Positions 1 to 9,021 of a stretch of DNA of 64,000 nt are shown here, piece by piece. The notes under the pieces were generated by a model. The model had not been told where the DNA came from, did no database searches, and worked only from the letters and a program-made list of their open reading frames with translations. Every line of letters begins with the position of its first letter. The stretch's first letter is position 1. The position numbers were made by a program, and so were the translations under genes. The stretch is from Bacillus cytotoxicus. GTDB taxonomy: Bacteria > Bacillota > Bacilli > Bacillales > Bacillaceae_G. Location: NCBI RefSeq assembly GCF_023715645.1, contig NZ_JAMBOP010000002.1:1-64000 (forward strand). The letters run 5' to 3'.

Positions 1-62
1 TCCTCCGTTTGCTCAAATATTGGTTGGCGAACCAATTTTATTTTAGCACCTCGGAAGAGTTT
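1..62 (-). promoter_or_regulatory. 5' leader of the next minus-strand gene (probably asnS)
   Basis: Read on the minus strand, the window edge ends in a strong ribosome binding site (GGAGGA at 1-6), so a coding region begins just outside. B. subtilis gene order (aspB-asnS-dnaD) suggests asparaginyl-tRNA synthetase. A perfect short inverted repeat lies at about 18-35 (ATTGGTT/AACCAAT). I looked for a T-box signature and did not see one, so the function of the hairpin is open. Confidence 0.4.
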
Positions 63-91
63 TTTTTAATACCATGCTGAAAGCTTTTTAG

Positions 92-114
92 AACCCTAGG
101 CCTAGCCTAGGGTT
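92..114. repeat. perfect inverted repeat between aspB and the next gene
   Basis: Arms AACCCTAGGC (92-101) and GCCTAGGGTT (105-114) are perfectly complementary with a 3-nt loop. On the plus strand it is followed by a loose T-rich stretch and on the minus strand it is not. It could be a second terminator arm or a regulatory hairpin in the leader of the downstream gene. Confidence 0.45.
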
Positions 115-124
115 TTCGTTTCTA

Positions 125-155
125 CAAAAAAAACCTCCCTTTCATATAGGGAGGT
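125..155 (-). terminator. intrinsic terminator of the aspB operon
   Basis: On the minus strand ACCTCCCT (155-148) pairs with AGGGAGGT (140-133), followed by a run of eight U. It lies about 60 nt past the aspB stop codon. Confidence 0.85.
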
Positions 156-214
156 ATCATTTGAATTGTCTAATAAAAAAACAGTTTATAGAAGGAAGAA
201 TGAAAGAACTTTAT

Positions 215-1402
215 TTAGCGTTCCATTTTATTCTTCATAAATCTCTCCATACGTTCTAACGCTTTCTCTAACTGTTCTAATGAAGTCGCATACGATAAAC
301 GAACATTGTTCGGTGCTCCAAATCCTGTTCCTGGAACAAGAGCAACTTTTTCTTCTTCTAACAATGCTTTTGCCCATTCATCAACCGTTTCATAACCAGC
401 TAATGCGACTGCTTCTTTTACATTTGGGAACAAATAGAACGCTCCTTGTGGTTTAATACAAGAGAACCCAGGAATTTGAATTAGCTTATCATACACAATA
501 TTTAATCGTTCTTCAAATGCTCTGCGCATGATTTCCACAGGCTGTTGATCACCAGCATAAGCAGCAATCGTTCCATACTGTGCAATGGAAGTAGGGTTTG
601 ACGTACTATGACTCGCTAAGTTCGTCATTGCCTTAATGAGCTCTTTATTACCGGCTGCATAGCCAATGCGCCATCCTGTCATCGAATGCGATTTTGATAC
701 ACCGTTAATAATAAGCGTCTGTTTTTGTAATTCATTAGAAATCTCAGCAATTGATGTATACACTGCATCGCCATAAATTAATTTCTCATAAATTTCATCA
801 GAAACGATTAAAATGTCGTGTTCTAAACATACTTGTCCAAGCTGTTCAAGCTCTTCTTTACTATAAATCATCCCTGTTGGGTTGCTAGGTGAATTAATAA
901 TGACCGCTTTCGTTTTCTCTGTAATGACTTGACGTAATTGCTCCGGTGTTATTTTGTAATGATTTTCTTCCAAACCATCTACATATACCGGCTTTCCGCC
1001 TGCAAGCTTCACTTGTTCTGGATAGCTTACCCAATATGGAGTTGGAATAACAACTTCATCCCCTTCATCAAGCAATACTTGGAACAGCGTATATAAAGCG
1101 TGCTTTGCACCGTTACAAACAATAATTTGAGATGGTTCATAAGATATGCCTTGGTCACGCTCGAATTTTTTGATAATTTCTTGTTTTAGCGCAGCTAATC
1201 CACCAGTTGGTGTATATTTCGTATACCCTTCTAACATTGCTTTATAAGCAGCCTCTATAATATGCTCCGGCGTATTAAAATCCGGCTCTCCTGCTCCTAA
1301 AGCAATCACATCATGTCCTTCTGCTTTTAACGCTTGTGCCTTTGCTGTAATTTCTAACGTTGAAGATGGTGTTAGAGCAGCTACTCGCTTCGCTAATTTC
1401 AT
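215..1402 (-). CDS. aspB: aspartate aminotransferase (class I/II PLP-dependent)
   Basis: Makes aspartate from oxaloacetate and glutamate in the cytoplasm. The 395-residue product matches the length of B. subtilis AspB and begins with the familiar MKLAKRVAALTPSSTLEITA segment. The PLP fold is clear: NPTG at about 174-177, the SDEIYE aspartate near 202 and the Schiff-base lysine near 237 in SKSHSMTGWRIGY. I start at ATG 1402, because AGGGGG sits 8 nt upstream; a GTG at 1420 would overlap that site. It is last in the run dinG/ypmA/ypmB/aspB, as in B. subtilis, and is closed by the terminator at 125-155. Confidence 0.95.
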   Translation of the reverse strand: MKLAKRVAALTPSSTLEITAKAQALKAEGHDVIALGAGEPDFNTPEHIIEAAYKAMLEGYTKYTPTGGLAALKQEIIKKFERDQGISYEPSQIIVCNGAKHALYTLFQVLLDEGDEVVIPTPYWVSYPEQVKLAGGKPVYVDGLEENHYKITPEQLRQVITEKTKAVIINSPSNPTGMIYSKEELEQLGQVCLEHDILIVSDEIYEKLIYGDAVYTSIAEISNELQKQTLIINGVSKSHSMTGWRIGYAAGNKELIKAMTNLASHSTSNPTSIAQYGTIAAYAGDQQPVEIMRRAFEERLNIVYDKLIQIPGFSCIKPQGAFYLFPNVKEAVALAGYETVDEWAKALLEEEKVALVPGTGFGAPNNVRLSYATSLEQLEKALERMERFMKNKMER

Positions 1403-1420
1403 CCTAAGTTCCCCCTGCAC

Positions 1421-1897
1421 TTATTTTTCAATACTATATCGTTTTAAAAACTTACCATCTTGAAAAGCAAGATAATAGTAAGTATAACGATTTTCATCAT
1501 CAATATATGTAACTTCCCATAATGGAACATTGTTTTCGGCGCCTAATTTTGCTTTGACAAATTGCTTTGGTTTTCGTTCCTTTGCAACAATTTGCAATGC
1601 TTCTTTTTCAGAGATACCTTTGTTTGCTTCTTGCACCAAAATATCTCCTTTTTTCTCAGGCACCCAAACGATATATTGTTCTCCTTTTTCATTCACACCT
1701 TGTACAACTTCATATGGAGTTTGACCGTTATAATAATCGATTTTTGTTACGTTTGTGAGTTTTGCTTTTTCCTTTGCAATCTCAACTGTTTTCGATTCTT
1801 TCGGAACCTTTTTCTCCATAGTCGCATTATAAATGTGACCCCCGTATAAAACAACTGCAACGACTACAATTAAAATTGTCCAAATCCACTTTTTCAT
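1421..1897 (-). CDS. ypmB: YpmB/TseB-type membrane-anchored protein
   Basis: Product of 158 residues with one N-terminal membrane segment (about residues 3-20, WIWTILIVVVAVVLYGG) and an extracytoplasmic part with two PepSY-like repeats, the second visible around VQEANKGISEKEALQIV. The family corresponds to B. subtilis YpmB (TseB), linked to cell-wall elongation and tetracycline sensitivity; that role is from the family. ATG 1897 is 7 nt after the ypmA stop codon and just ahead of aspB. A longer start at 1945 would lie inside ypmA and is rejected. Confidence 0.85.
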   Translation of the reverse strand: MKKWIWTILIVVVAVVLYGGHIYNATMEKKVPKESKTVEIAKEKAKLTNVTKIDYYNGQTPYEVVQGVNEKGEQYIVWVPEKKGDILVQEANKGISEKEALQIVAKERKPKQFVKAKLGAENNVPLWEVTYIDDENRYTYYYLAFQDGKFLKRYSIEK

Positions 1898-1904
1898 TGT
1901 ATCA

Positions 1905-2075
1905 CTACGTTCTGTAAATCGTAAAAATTGCTGTCTCTTTTTCATTTTCGTCTAATGCTAATCCGAACATCAGATCTTTCTCTTTTAATGTTCGATTTAA
2001 GCTATCAACAACCTTATATAAATCAGACGAGTATGTCAGACGCGTCGTTGATAATACTTCAATTTTCTTCTCCAT
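1905..2075 (-). CDS. ypmA: YpmA family small protein
   Basis: A 56-residue protein resembling B. subtilis YpmA in length and sequence (KIEVLSTTRLTYSSDLYKVV, ending FTIYRT). Function unknown. No membrane segment or signal peptide is visible. The start is ATG 2075, preceded by GGAGG with an 8-nt spacer; the upstream in-frame start at 2096 has no ribosome site. It sits between dinG and ypmB as in B. subtilis. A candidate promoter lies upstream at 2174-2205, so ypmA-ypmB-aspB may be transcribed separately from dinG. Confidence 0.85.
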   Translation of the reverse strand: MEKKIEVLSTTRLTYSSDLYKVVDSLNRTLKEKDLMFGLALDENEKETAIFTIYRT

Positions 2076-2173
2076 GAAAATTCCTCCGTTACACAAAATT
2101 TCTAATTATAAAAGAACGCATTGCGGTTACAATAAGGGTACATTCTTTCCAACCCCTGCTTCATCACCCATCT

Positions 2174-2205
2174 ATTATAGCAGGACATGTTCTTCAAAAA
2201 AAGGT
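2174..2205 (-). promoter_or_regulatory. candidate promoter of ypmA-ypmB-aspB
   Basis: A perfect -10 hexamer TATAAT occurs on the minus strand at 2179-2174. The -35 region is only T-rich, so the promoter is weakly supported. It would give a leader of about 90 nt to ypmA. Confidence 0.4.
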
Positions 2206-2273
2206 TTGACGTCGAAAACCAATGTATTTCTATATTTAACGTAAGAAAAAATAAAAATTCCTCCTACCCACAT

Positions 2274-2307
2274 GTAACGCCTGAAGCAACTATGCTTCAG
2301 GCGTTAC
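2274..2307 (-). terminator. terminator-like hairpin after dinG
   Basis: GTAACGCCTGAAGCA and its complement TGCTTCAGGCGTTAC form a very stable stem with a 4-nt loop about 40 nt past the dinG stop. On the minus strand the T-rich tract begins only about 15 nt later, so termination may be imperfect. Confidence 0.6.
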
Positions 2308-2345
2308 CTTTTATAACTTTATCCTAAGATGGCAATCCCACTCTG

Positions 2346-5135
2346 TTACTCCATTTTTTTGATTAAATCATCTAATGGTCCTTCATGCAGTGGAATACTT
2401 GGAATCGATTGAAGAAATCGTTTTCCGTAAAAAGAGGAAGTAAGACGACGATCTAACACAAACACTGTTCCTGTATCCGACGTTGTACGAATAAGGCGTC
2501 CGAACCCTTGTTTAAAACGAAGAATTGCTTGCGGCAATGCAAGCTGTGTAAATGGATCTTCTCCCTTTTCTTTTAATCGTTCCCCTTTTGCCTGCATCAT
2601 CGGCTGATGTGGTGATGTGAACGGAAGACGTACGATAACAAGACAACTTAATGCTTCTCCTGGTATGTCAATTCCTTCCCAAAAACTGCTCGTTCCTAAT
2701 AAGATGGCCTTTTCAAACTCTTGAAACTTCCGAATCATTCTAGTGCGACTACGGTTATGAACACTTTGTGTTAATAACAGGAATTCTTCTAATTCCTCTT
2801 CCTTCTTTAATATCTCATATACTTCTTTTAACATTTCGTATGATGTAAATAAAACAAGCATTCGACCATTTGTAGCTTTCGCAATTTTTGTAATATGCTT
2901 CGAAACCGCTTTTACATACTTTGCTTCGCTTACATGTTTAATATGCGGAACATCTGTTGAAACCATTAGCTTTACTTTCTCTTCATAATGAAATGGTGAT
3001 GGGATGGTTACTGTATTTGGTGTGAAATCCTCTAAACCAAGCTCCGATTCAATATAATTAAACGTATCATTTACCGTTAAAGTGGCTGAGGTAAAAATAA
3101 CACTTCGTTTCCGCGCCAAAAATTGATCAGCAAATAAATCGCTAATATAAACTGGCTGTGCATATAAAACAGTTGAATGAATGGTTCCTTTCGTCTCAGT
3201 TTCCATCCATGTGACATGGCTCGTTTCTTCTAAAATAAGCATCCGTATCGATTGGGTCATTTTAGAAAGAACTTCAGTTAGATGCACAAACTCTCCGGTA
3301 ACCATATGTAGTTCCCATTCACTTTGCTTTTGCAATATTTCACATTGTTTTTCTAATTGCGTAAGTACTCGTCCTAACTGGTGGACAAAGCGATCTGTTA
3401 ATTCCACAATACTGCGCCAAAGCTTGCCTCTTTCCTTCTTTACATCATAACGGTAAATAAGTGGCATATTTCCAGATACATGTTCCTGCTTTGTTTTTTG
3501 AAATATAAACGTACGTAGCATTTGAAATAATTCGTCTGCATCAAACTTTATTTCTTTCAACATATAGCTAATCATTTGAAACGTAGAACGGGAAGCAATT
3601 TGTAATTGCTTCATCATATCATACGCTTTTGCTAATACATTAGATGTTTCTAGCGTACCAAATCGTGATAATACAATTTGAAAATACATACAAGAAAATT
3701 GCTCTCCTAACGCTCTACTTGCCGTTTCTTCAAGATGGTGCGCTTCATCAAAAATAATATGTTCACATGAAGCAAGCAATGGTTCTTCACTTACAAAATC
3801 CTGAAATAACAACGTATGATTTGTAACTACAACATCTGCAAATAACGCTTTGTTTTTGGCACGTTGATAAAAGCAGCGGCTAAACCAAGTACTTTTCATC
3901 CGACTCGGACTATGAGCATCACTGCAAATCCGCTCCCACAATAGCTTCCCGCCAGCTGGAATATTCAACTCATCTTGATCTCCTGTTTCTGTATCAAGAA
4001 GCCATACTAAAATTTTCGCTTTCGTTAATGCATTATCATAATTGTTTTCAATTTCCCCGAGCGCATACTCAAATTTATGTAGACACAAATAATGCTTTCT
4101 TCCTTTTAACATTGCTACTTCAAATGGAAACGGAAGTATTGTTTTCAGCAACGGGATTTCTTTTGCTAAAATTTGTTGCTGCAGTTGCACAGTTTGTGTG
4201 CTTATGACTACTGGCTTTTCTTTTTCTTTCGCATAAAAAATACTAGGGAGTAAATATGCTAACGTTTTCCCCGTACCTGTTCCCGCTTCAATTAATGAAA
4301 AACGAGCGTCTCGAAGCGCTTCGTAAACCTCATTGATCATCATTTGCTGCCCTTCTCTTTCTTCAAAAAACGGCATTACTTCCTTTAAACGCTGCATCGT
4401 TTCTGATAGAAAAGAAGAAAAATCAGTAGGAGCATCCTCTCCCATTGGCAATGTATAATTGCGTTTACCTAAAGCGATATTTCGGTATATATCATATTCT
4501 TTCTCATCATCTGTTCTATGCATCATTTTATTTAAAATACATGCAGACATAATATCTCCAATGTTACTTTGAAACATATCACTTAGCTCATATAGAGATT
4601 GCAACGTAACGAGTGGTAAACTTTCCATTTTAGAAAGGAATTGTAAAAATATCTCTGCTGTTACCATTGCATCACTATCGGCACGATGGGGCTGGTCATG
4701 ATCAAAACCATATCTTTTGGCTAAATCGCGTAATTTATAACTATCAGCTGTTGGCAATAAAATATGCGCCAGTTCAACTGTATCAATTTTCGAACATGTT
4801 ACTTCAGAGAATCCAGCTTGCCGTAATTCTTCCGTCAAAAAACTCCAATCAAAATGAACATTATGCGCAACGAAGTACGCACCTTGTAATAGTTCAATAA
4901 TCATCGGCGCCACATCTCGGAATAACGGAGCTTGTTTCACAAGTGTTTCATCAATCCCCGTCAATTCTGTAATAAATGGTGGAATGTCCCGTTCGGGGTT
5001 TACAAAAGAAGAGAAAATTTCAAGAATTTCTCCATCCTCTACAACAACTGCTGCAATTTGCGTAATTCTATCTTTCCCATCTTTCCAGACATTCCCTGTC
5101 GTTTCTAAATCGACTACGACATAACGCTTACTCAT
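2346..5135 (-). CDS. dinG: DinG-family exonuclease/helicase
   Basis: A 929-residue fusion matching B. subtilis DinG in length. The N-terminus is a DEDDh 3'-5' exonuclease like the DNA polymerase III epsilon fold (VVDLETTG at about 5-12, HNVHFD further on). The rest is an XPD/DinG-type superfamily 2 helicase: Walker A EAGTGTGKT at about 283-291, DEAH near 460 (FDEAHHLEE) and the C-terminal LGTSSFWEGIDIPG and GRLIR motifs. Iron-sulfur DinG enzymes carry a four-cysteine cluster; Gram-positive fused forms generally do not. Start ATG 5135 has GAGGTG 6 nt upstream and fits better than the in-frame GTG at 5144. Confidence 0.93.
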   Translation of the reverse strand: MSKRYVVVDLETTGNVWKDGKDRITQIAAVVVEDGEILEIFSSFVNPERDIPPFITELTGIDETLVKQAPLFRDVAPMIIELLQGAYFVAHNVHFDWSFLTEELRQAGFSEVTCSKIDTVELAHILLPTADSYKLRDLAKRYGFDHDQPHRADSDAMVTAEIFLQFLSKMESLPLVTLQSLYELSDMFQSNIGDIMSACILNKMMHRTDDEKEYDIYRNIALGKRNYTLPMGEDAPTDFSSFLSETMQRLKEVMPFFEEREGQQMMINEVYEALRDARFSLIEAGTGTGKTLAYLLPSIFYAKEKEKPVVISTQTVQLQQQILAKEIPLLKTILPFPFEVAMLKGRKHYLCLHKFEYALGEIENNYDNALTKAKILVWLLDTETGDQDELNIPAGGKLLWERICSDAHSPSRMKSTWFSRCFYQRAKNKALFADVVVTNHTLLFQDFVSEEPLLASCEHIIFDEAHHLEETASRALGEQFSCMYFQIVLSRFGTLETSNVLAKAYDMMKQLQIASRSTFQMISYMLKEIKFDADELFQMLRTFIFQKTKQEHVSGNMPLIYRYDVKKERGKLWRSIVELTDRFVHQLGRVLTQLEKQCEILQKQSEWELHMVTGEFVHLTEVLSKMTQSIRMLILEETSHVTWMETETKGTIHSTVLYAQPVYISDLFADQFLARKRSVIFTSATLTVNDTFNYIESELGLEDFTPNTVTIPSPFHYEEKVKLMVSTDVPHIKHVSEAKYVKAVSKHITKIAKATNGRMLVLFTSYEMLKEVYEILKKEEELEEFLLLTQSVHNRSRTRMIRKFQEFEKAILLGTSSFWEGIDIPGEALSCLVIVRLPFTSPHQPMMQAKGERLKEKGEDPFTQLALPQAILRFKQGFGRLIRTTSDTGTVFVLDRRLTSSFYGKRFLQSIPSIPLHEGPLDDLIKKME

Positions 5136-5254
5136 GTATGACACCTCAATTTCTTACCTTTGCGCAACAAAATTTCTATAGTGTTACTATACCACGTTTT
5201 CCCTCATCTTAATGGAAAGATACGAAAAATGAAATGATTTTCCTTTCCCATAAG

Positions 5255-5286
5255 AAAAGCTATCTCTTTTCTGAGATAGCTTTTTT
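5255..5286 (-). terminator. terminator of panBCD
   Basis: AAGCTATCTC pairs with GAGATAGCTT with a short loop, immediately after the panD stop codon. T tracts exist on both sides, so it could act in both directions. Confidence 0.8.
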
Positions 5287-5291
5287 ATACA

Positions 5292-5675
5292 TTATAAAAT
5301 CGTGCCTGCTTTTTCCGCCCCTAGCATTTCCACAATTTGATTATGATCATCTAAAACAGCAATTTTCGGGACATGTGTTAATACCTTCTCTTCTGAAACG
5401 AGTCCGTAACAAATAATAATCACTTTATCCCCCGGTTGAACGAGACGAGCCGCTGCACCATTTAAACAAATGACACCGGTACCGCGTTCTCCTTTTATAA
5501 CATATGTTTCTAAACGTGCCCCATTATTATTGTTCACAATTTGTACTTTCTCATTTTCTACAATCCCGACTGCATCCATTAAATCTTCATCGATTGTAAT
5601 ACTTCCTACATAATTTAAGTTTGCTTCTGTTACTGTAGCGCGATGTAACTTCGCTCTCATCATTGTGCGAAACAT
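5292..5675 (-). CDS. panD: aspartate 1-decarboxylase
   Basis: Makes beta-alanine from aspartate for pantothenate synthesis. The 127-residue pro-enzyme has the family length and the self-cleavage site Gly24-Ser25 ([12 protein letters not shown]), which creates the catalytic pyruvoyl group. The N-terminus [20 protein letters not shown] is typical. Third gene of panB-panC-panD, starting 15 nt after panC. Confidence 0.96.
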   Translation of the reverse strand: MFRTMMRAKLHRATVTEANLNYVGSITIDEDLMDAVGIVENEKVQIVNNNNGARLETYVIKGERGTGVICLNGAAARLVQPGDKVIIICYGLVSEEKVLTHVPKIAVLDDHNQIVEMLGAEKAGTIL

Positions 5676-5690
5676 AGTTGCTCCCCCTTA

Positions 5691-6536
5691 TTAAACCGTA
5701 AATGTAATATTATCAATTAGCCTGGCATTTTCAAACTTTACAGCAATTGCAATAATGATTTGGCCGCTTATTTGCTCAACCTGTGTTAAATTTGGGTATG
5801 CATATAGATCAACATAATCAACAACGCCATTTGTGTTCGTTTCAATATATTCGTTAATAAAATTCGTAATCTTTTCTGGACAACGTTCTCCTTTAACAAT
5901 TTGCTCTTTTGCCATACATAAACTTTTATATAAATGCGGTGCTTCTTGACGTTCTCTTTCAGACAAGTAAACGTTACGGGAACTGCGTGCTAATCCGTCT
6001 TCTTCCCTTACAATGTCAATTGGCACAATTGTAACAGGAAAATTATAATCACTAACAAATCCCTCTATAACTGCTACTTGTTGTGCATCTTTCATCCCAA
6101 AATACGCTCGATTTGGCATTGTAATATTGAAAAGTTTCATGAGTACCGTTACAACACCTTCAAAATGACCAGGTCGCTGCTTCCCGCACAAAACATTCGT
6201 TCGCTTTATCACTTCAATATTCGTTGTTCGCTCTGCTGGATACATTTCTTCGACACTTGGATAAAATAAATAATCTACTTCTACTTCACGTGCTAGACGC
6301 TCATCACGCTCAATATCACGCGGATAACGGTCTAAATCTTCATTCGGCCCAAACTGCAACGGATTGACAAATATACTTAACATGACAATATCATTTTCTT
6401 TTTTCGCTTGTTTCAGTAACGTCAAATGCCCTTCATGTAAAAAACCCATCGTTGGAACGAATCCAACTTTTCTTCCACTTGCACGAAGCTCACTTGCGAT
6501 TTGCTGCATCTCTTGCACTGTTGTAATAATATTCAT
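5691..6536 (-). CDS. panC: pantothenate synthetase
   Basis: ATP-dependent condensation of pantoate with beta-alanine. The 281-residue product shows the nucleotidyltransferase HxGH motif near residues 30-36 ([12 protein letters not shown]), [13 protein letters not shown] and the YFGMKDAQQ loop. Start ATG 6536 overlaps the panB stop by one base (TAATG) and has GGAGG at 9 nt; an upstream start at 6566 would lie inside panB. Confidence 0.96.
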   Translation of the reverse strand: MNIITTVQEMQQIASELRASGRKVGFVPTMGFLHEGHLTLLKQAKKENDIVMLSIFVNPLQFGPNEDLDRYPRDIERDERLAREVEVDYLFYPSVEEMYPAERTTNIEVIKRTNVLCGKQRPGHFEGVVTVLMKLFNITMPNRAYFGMKDAQQVAVIEGFVSDYNFPVTIVPIDIVREEDGLARSSRNVYLSERERQEAPHLYKSLCMAKEQIVKGERCPEKITNFINEYIETNTNGVVDYVDLYAYPNLTQVEQISGQIIIAIAVKFENARLIDNITFTV

Positions 6537-7372
6537 TACTGCTTTCCTCCGTATAACGCTAAGCATTCTTCTTCTTTCATCGTAAACGAATGTGCTTTCT
6601 CTGGAAATTGTCTCTGCTTCACTTCATGAACATATTGTCCAATTCCTCTTACAATTTCTTCTTGTACAGACGTATATTGCTTCACAAATTTCGGAACACG
6701 ATTAACACCATACGTAATCAGATCGTGATAGACAAGAACTTGACCATCTGTTTGATTACCAGCACCAATACCGATAGTCGGGATCAATAATTGCTTTGTT
6801 ACAAGTTCCGCTAATTGCATCGGTACACATTCTAATACAAGGGCAATTGCTCCCGCCTCTTCACACCTTTTCGCATCTTCAAGCAATTTTTTCGCACTTT
6901 CTGCATCTTTCCCTTGCACTTTGTAGCCACCTAGCACACCGACAGATTGCGGAGTTAGTCCTAAATGAGCTACAACTGGAATACCGGCATTCGTAAGGAA
7001 ACGAATGATTGATACAACTTCATCTGCTCCTTCAACCTTTACAGCATGCGCACCGCTTTCCTGGATAATGCGGCGTGCATTATGCATCGTTTCTTGTAAT
7101 GAAACGTGATAAGACATAAATGGCATATCCGTTACAACAAATGTATTTTTCGCACCGCGCCCTACTGCTTTTGTATGATGAATCATATCATCAACTGTTA
7201 CTGGAATTGTTGAATCGTAGCCGAGCACTACCATTCCAAGCGAGTCTCCAACTAAAATCATATCAACTTCTGCTTCTTCAGCAAGTTTTGCCGATGGATA
7301 ATCATACGCAGTTACCATCGCAATCGGCTCATTTTGTTCTTTCATTTTCAAAAAATCCGTCACAGTTTTCAC
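6536..7372 (-). CDS. panB: 3-methyl-2-oxobutanoate hydroxymethyltransferase
   Basis: First step of pantoate synthesis (alpha-ketoisovalerate plus methylene-tetrahydrofolate). The 278-residue protein has the metal-binding and substrate motifs [13 protein letters not shown] and [15 protein letters not shown] choose GTG 7372, preceded by AGGAGG at the usual distance; the reading frame stays open for 32 codons further upstream, but that part runs into the leader terminator at 7425-7460. First gene of panBCD. Confidence 0.95.
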   Translation of the reverse strand: MKTVTDFLKMKEQNEPIAMVTAYDYPSAKLAEEAEVDMILVGDSLGMVVLGYDSTIPVTVDDMIHHTKAVGRGAKNTFVVTDMPFMSYHVSLQETMHNARRIIQESGAHAVKVEGADEVVSIIRFLTNAGIPVVAHLGLTPQSVGVLGGYKVQGKDAESAKKLLEDAKRCEEAGAIALVLECVPMQLAELVTKQLLIPTIGIGAGNQTDGQVLVYHDLITYGVNRVPKFVKQYTSVQEEIVRGIGQYVHEVKQRQFPEKAHSFTMKEEECLALYGGKQ

Positions 7373-7592
7373 GAATTTCTCCTCCTTTTTCTGGAGAGAG
7401 GAGATGGCCGGATGAAAAAACATATAAAAAACCCTTCTGACCGTAAAAAGGCAGAAGGGTAGTATCATTCGGCAATATTCATCCCTCTGTCCTAGTCCTA
7501 TTTTGGATCAAGGCAGAACCACATGTTTATTTTGATTTTCTCATATAGCGGTGCAGTTCCTATTGATACTGCCCATATTCGCCCTTATTATA
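7373..7592 (-). promoter_or_regulatory. panB leader: extended -10 promoter, structured RNA, terminator
   Basis: On the minus strand an extended -10 (TGTTATAAT, TATAAT at 7592-7587) with a poor -35 starts a leader of about 200 nt. The leader holds several short stems (GCAGT/ACTGC near the 5' end), the purine-rich stretch GGACTAGGACAGAGGG and then a terminator. Such an arrangement suggests transcription attenuation. Weinberg and colleagues described a 'pan' RNA motif upstream of panB operons in Firmicutes; whether this leader belongs to it I cannot tell without a covariance-model search. Confidence 0.5.
7425..7460 (-). terminator. terminator inside the panB leader
   Basis: ACCCTTCTG (7460-7452 minus) pairs with CAGAAGGGT (7439-7431 minus), followed by TTTTTT. 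It lies 53 nt before the panB start codon and downstream of the promoter, so it can only act as an attenuator. Confidence 0.75.
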
Positions 7593-7647
7593 ACAAATAG
7601 CAAAACATAAATGCTATACTTTTCTAAAAAAGAAAATCATTTTCACA

Positions 7648-7684
7648 TACAATAGCCCCTTGCTTTTGTTAAGCAAAGGGCTAT
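7648..7684. terminator. terminator-like hairpin between birA and panB
   Basis: AGCCCCTTGCTT and AAGCAAAGGGCT form a stem with a 5-nt loop. U tracts on either side are weak. It could end birA transcription after read-through of the two repeats at 7720-8027. Confidence 0.5.
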
Positions 7685-7719
7685 ATATTAATACGATTCT
7701 ACTAAGAAATGAGACTTTG

Positions 7720-7834
7720 TTTTAACATTGTCTGTGGTAGGAAAAGGCCCTGACCGCTTCTATGCGCAGCCAGACACTCTCGTCTTCCCCTTAAAAAGGA
7801 AGTTTTATGTCAGTTTTTTACTTTGGATTTATAT
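7720..7834 (-). repeat. structured TATATAAATCC-type repeat, truncated copy
   Basis: Contains the conserved core (minus-strand GAAGCGGTCAGGGCCTTTTC) and one terminal sequence GGATTTATATA at 7824-7834, but the other half is missing. It joins head to tail with the full copy that follows, sharing the TTTATATAAAT border. It lies downstream of birA. Confidence 0.75.
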
Positions 7835-8027
7835 AAATCAATTTCATTTTTTTAACACATAGATTGCTGCTATGCAGAATACAGCATGCCCCTACTCGCC
7901 TGCTCCTTTTGTTTAAAACTTGGCCTGTGGTAGGAAAAGGCCCTGACCGCTTCTATGCGCAGCCAGACGCTCTCGTCCTACCCTAAAAATGATGGTTTTA
8001 TGTCATTTTTCTCTTTGGATTTATATA
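7828..8027 (-). repeat. structured TATATAAATCC-type repeat, full copy
   Basis: About 200 bp, bordered by inverted TATATAAATC-like ends. On the minus strand GGTAGGA pairs with TCCTACC around an inner hairpin CTGGCTG/CGGTCAG; the tail has a GCTG/CAGC hairpin (GCTGTATTCTGCATAGCAGC). It starts 13 bp past the birA stop codon. Confidence 0.8.
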
Positions 8028-8040
8028 GCTTCTAAACGTT

Positions 8041-9021
8041 TCACTTTACTTCAATATCTGCGGAATGAATATGATGTATGATTCCATCATGATCTTCAAG
8101 GATAAGAACACCGTCATTTGTAATTCCTTTAGCAATCCCCATGATTGTATTTGTCATCGTCCGCGCTGTAATTTCTTTTCCGATACTCACAGCGTAACTT
8201 TCCCAAAGAAGCTTGATGACTGAAAAACCACGTTCTAAATATTCTTTATATAACTTTTCCAACTGCAAGAAAATTTGCTGCATTAGTTCCGCTCGTACAA
8301 TCGCTTTTCCTGATTCAATTGCTAAAGAAGTGGCTATGTGCTGGATTTCTTCAGCAAAATGCTCTTGCTTTTGATTCACATTAATGCCAATTCCAATAAT
8401 AACAGCATTAATTTTATCAGGATCTGCTTGCATTTCTGTTAAAATGCCAACTACTTTCTTCCCACTAATTAAAATATCGTTAGGCCATTTAATGCCAACG
8501 GAAAGATTTGTGCATTTTTCAATAGCCTGCGCTACACTCACAGCGGCTAACAATGTTAATTGCGGCGCTTGATGAATCGGAATTGCCGGGCGCAAAATAA
8601 TGCTCATCCAAATTCCTGTCCCTTTTGGTGAGTGCCACTTTCGACTTAATCGGCCACGACCAGCTGTTTGCTCCTCTGCAACAACAACAGTTCCTTCAGC
8701 CGCCCCTTCATAAGCAAGACGAGCTGCGATTTGCTGTGTCGATGTTACCGCTTCTTCAAAGTATACTGTTCGGCCTAAAAACTCTGTTTGTAATCCAAGC
8801 TGAATTTCATTTGCCGTTACTTTGTCCGGTTTACTTGCAATCCTGTAGCCTAAGCGTCTGACAGCTTCTAGCTCATATCCTTCTTCTCTAAGGACCTCCA
8901 TGTGCTTCCACACAGCTGTTCTTGAGCATCCAAGCTTCTCACTAATCGTTTGACCCGATAAAAATTCACCATTAGCTTCAGAAAAGATTTGCAATAACTG
9001 TTTTCTTATAGCAGATTGCAT
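8041..9021 (-). CDS. birA: bifunctional biotin ligase / biotin operon repressor
   Basis: Attaches biotin to carboxylases and represses biotin genes when charged with biotinyl-AMP. The 326-residue product has an N-terminal winged helix (residues about 20-60, TISEKLGCSRTAVWKHMEVL), the biotin-AMP loop GRGRLSRKW at 121-129 and the catalytic KWPND near 178-182. The presence of the HTH domain supports a regulatory role. It overlaps the cca end by 16 nt, last gene of the ypjD-to-birA operon. Confidence 0.95.
   Translation of the reverse strand: MQSAIRKQLLQIFSEANGEFLSGQTISEKLGCSRTAVWKHMEVLREEGYELEAVRRLGYRIASKPDKVTANEIQLGLQTEFLGRTVYFEEAVTSTQQIAARLAYEGAAEGTVVVAEEQTAGRGRLSRKWHSPKGTGIWMSIILRPAIPIHQAPQLTLLAAVSVAQAIEKCTNLSVGIKWPNDILISGKKVVGILTEMQADPDKINAVIIGIGINVNQKQEHFAEEIQHIATSLAIESGKAIVRAELMQQIFLQLEKLYKEYLERGFSVIKLLWESYAVSIGKEITARTMTNTIMGIAKGITNDGVLILEDHDGIIHHIHSADIEVK

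Noticed and set aside
1-62. T-box riboswitch in front of the presumed asnS
   Set aside because: The T-box sequence (AGGGTGGTACCGCG) and a matching antiterminator are not visible; only a short hairpin is present.
7720-8027. Two repeat copies read as birA terminators
   Set aside because: The hairpins resemble terminators but are followed by no consistent U tract and occur in both orientations, so the repeat family explains them better.
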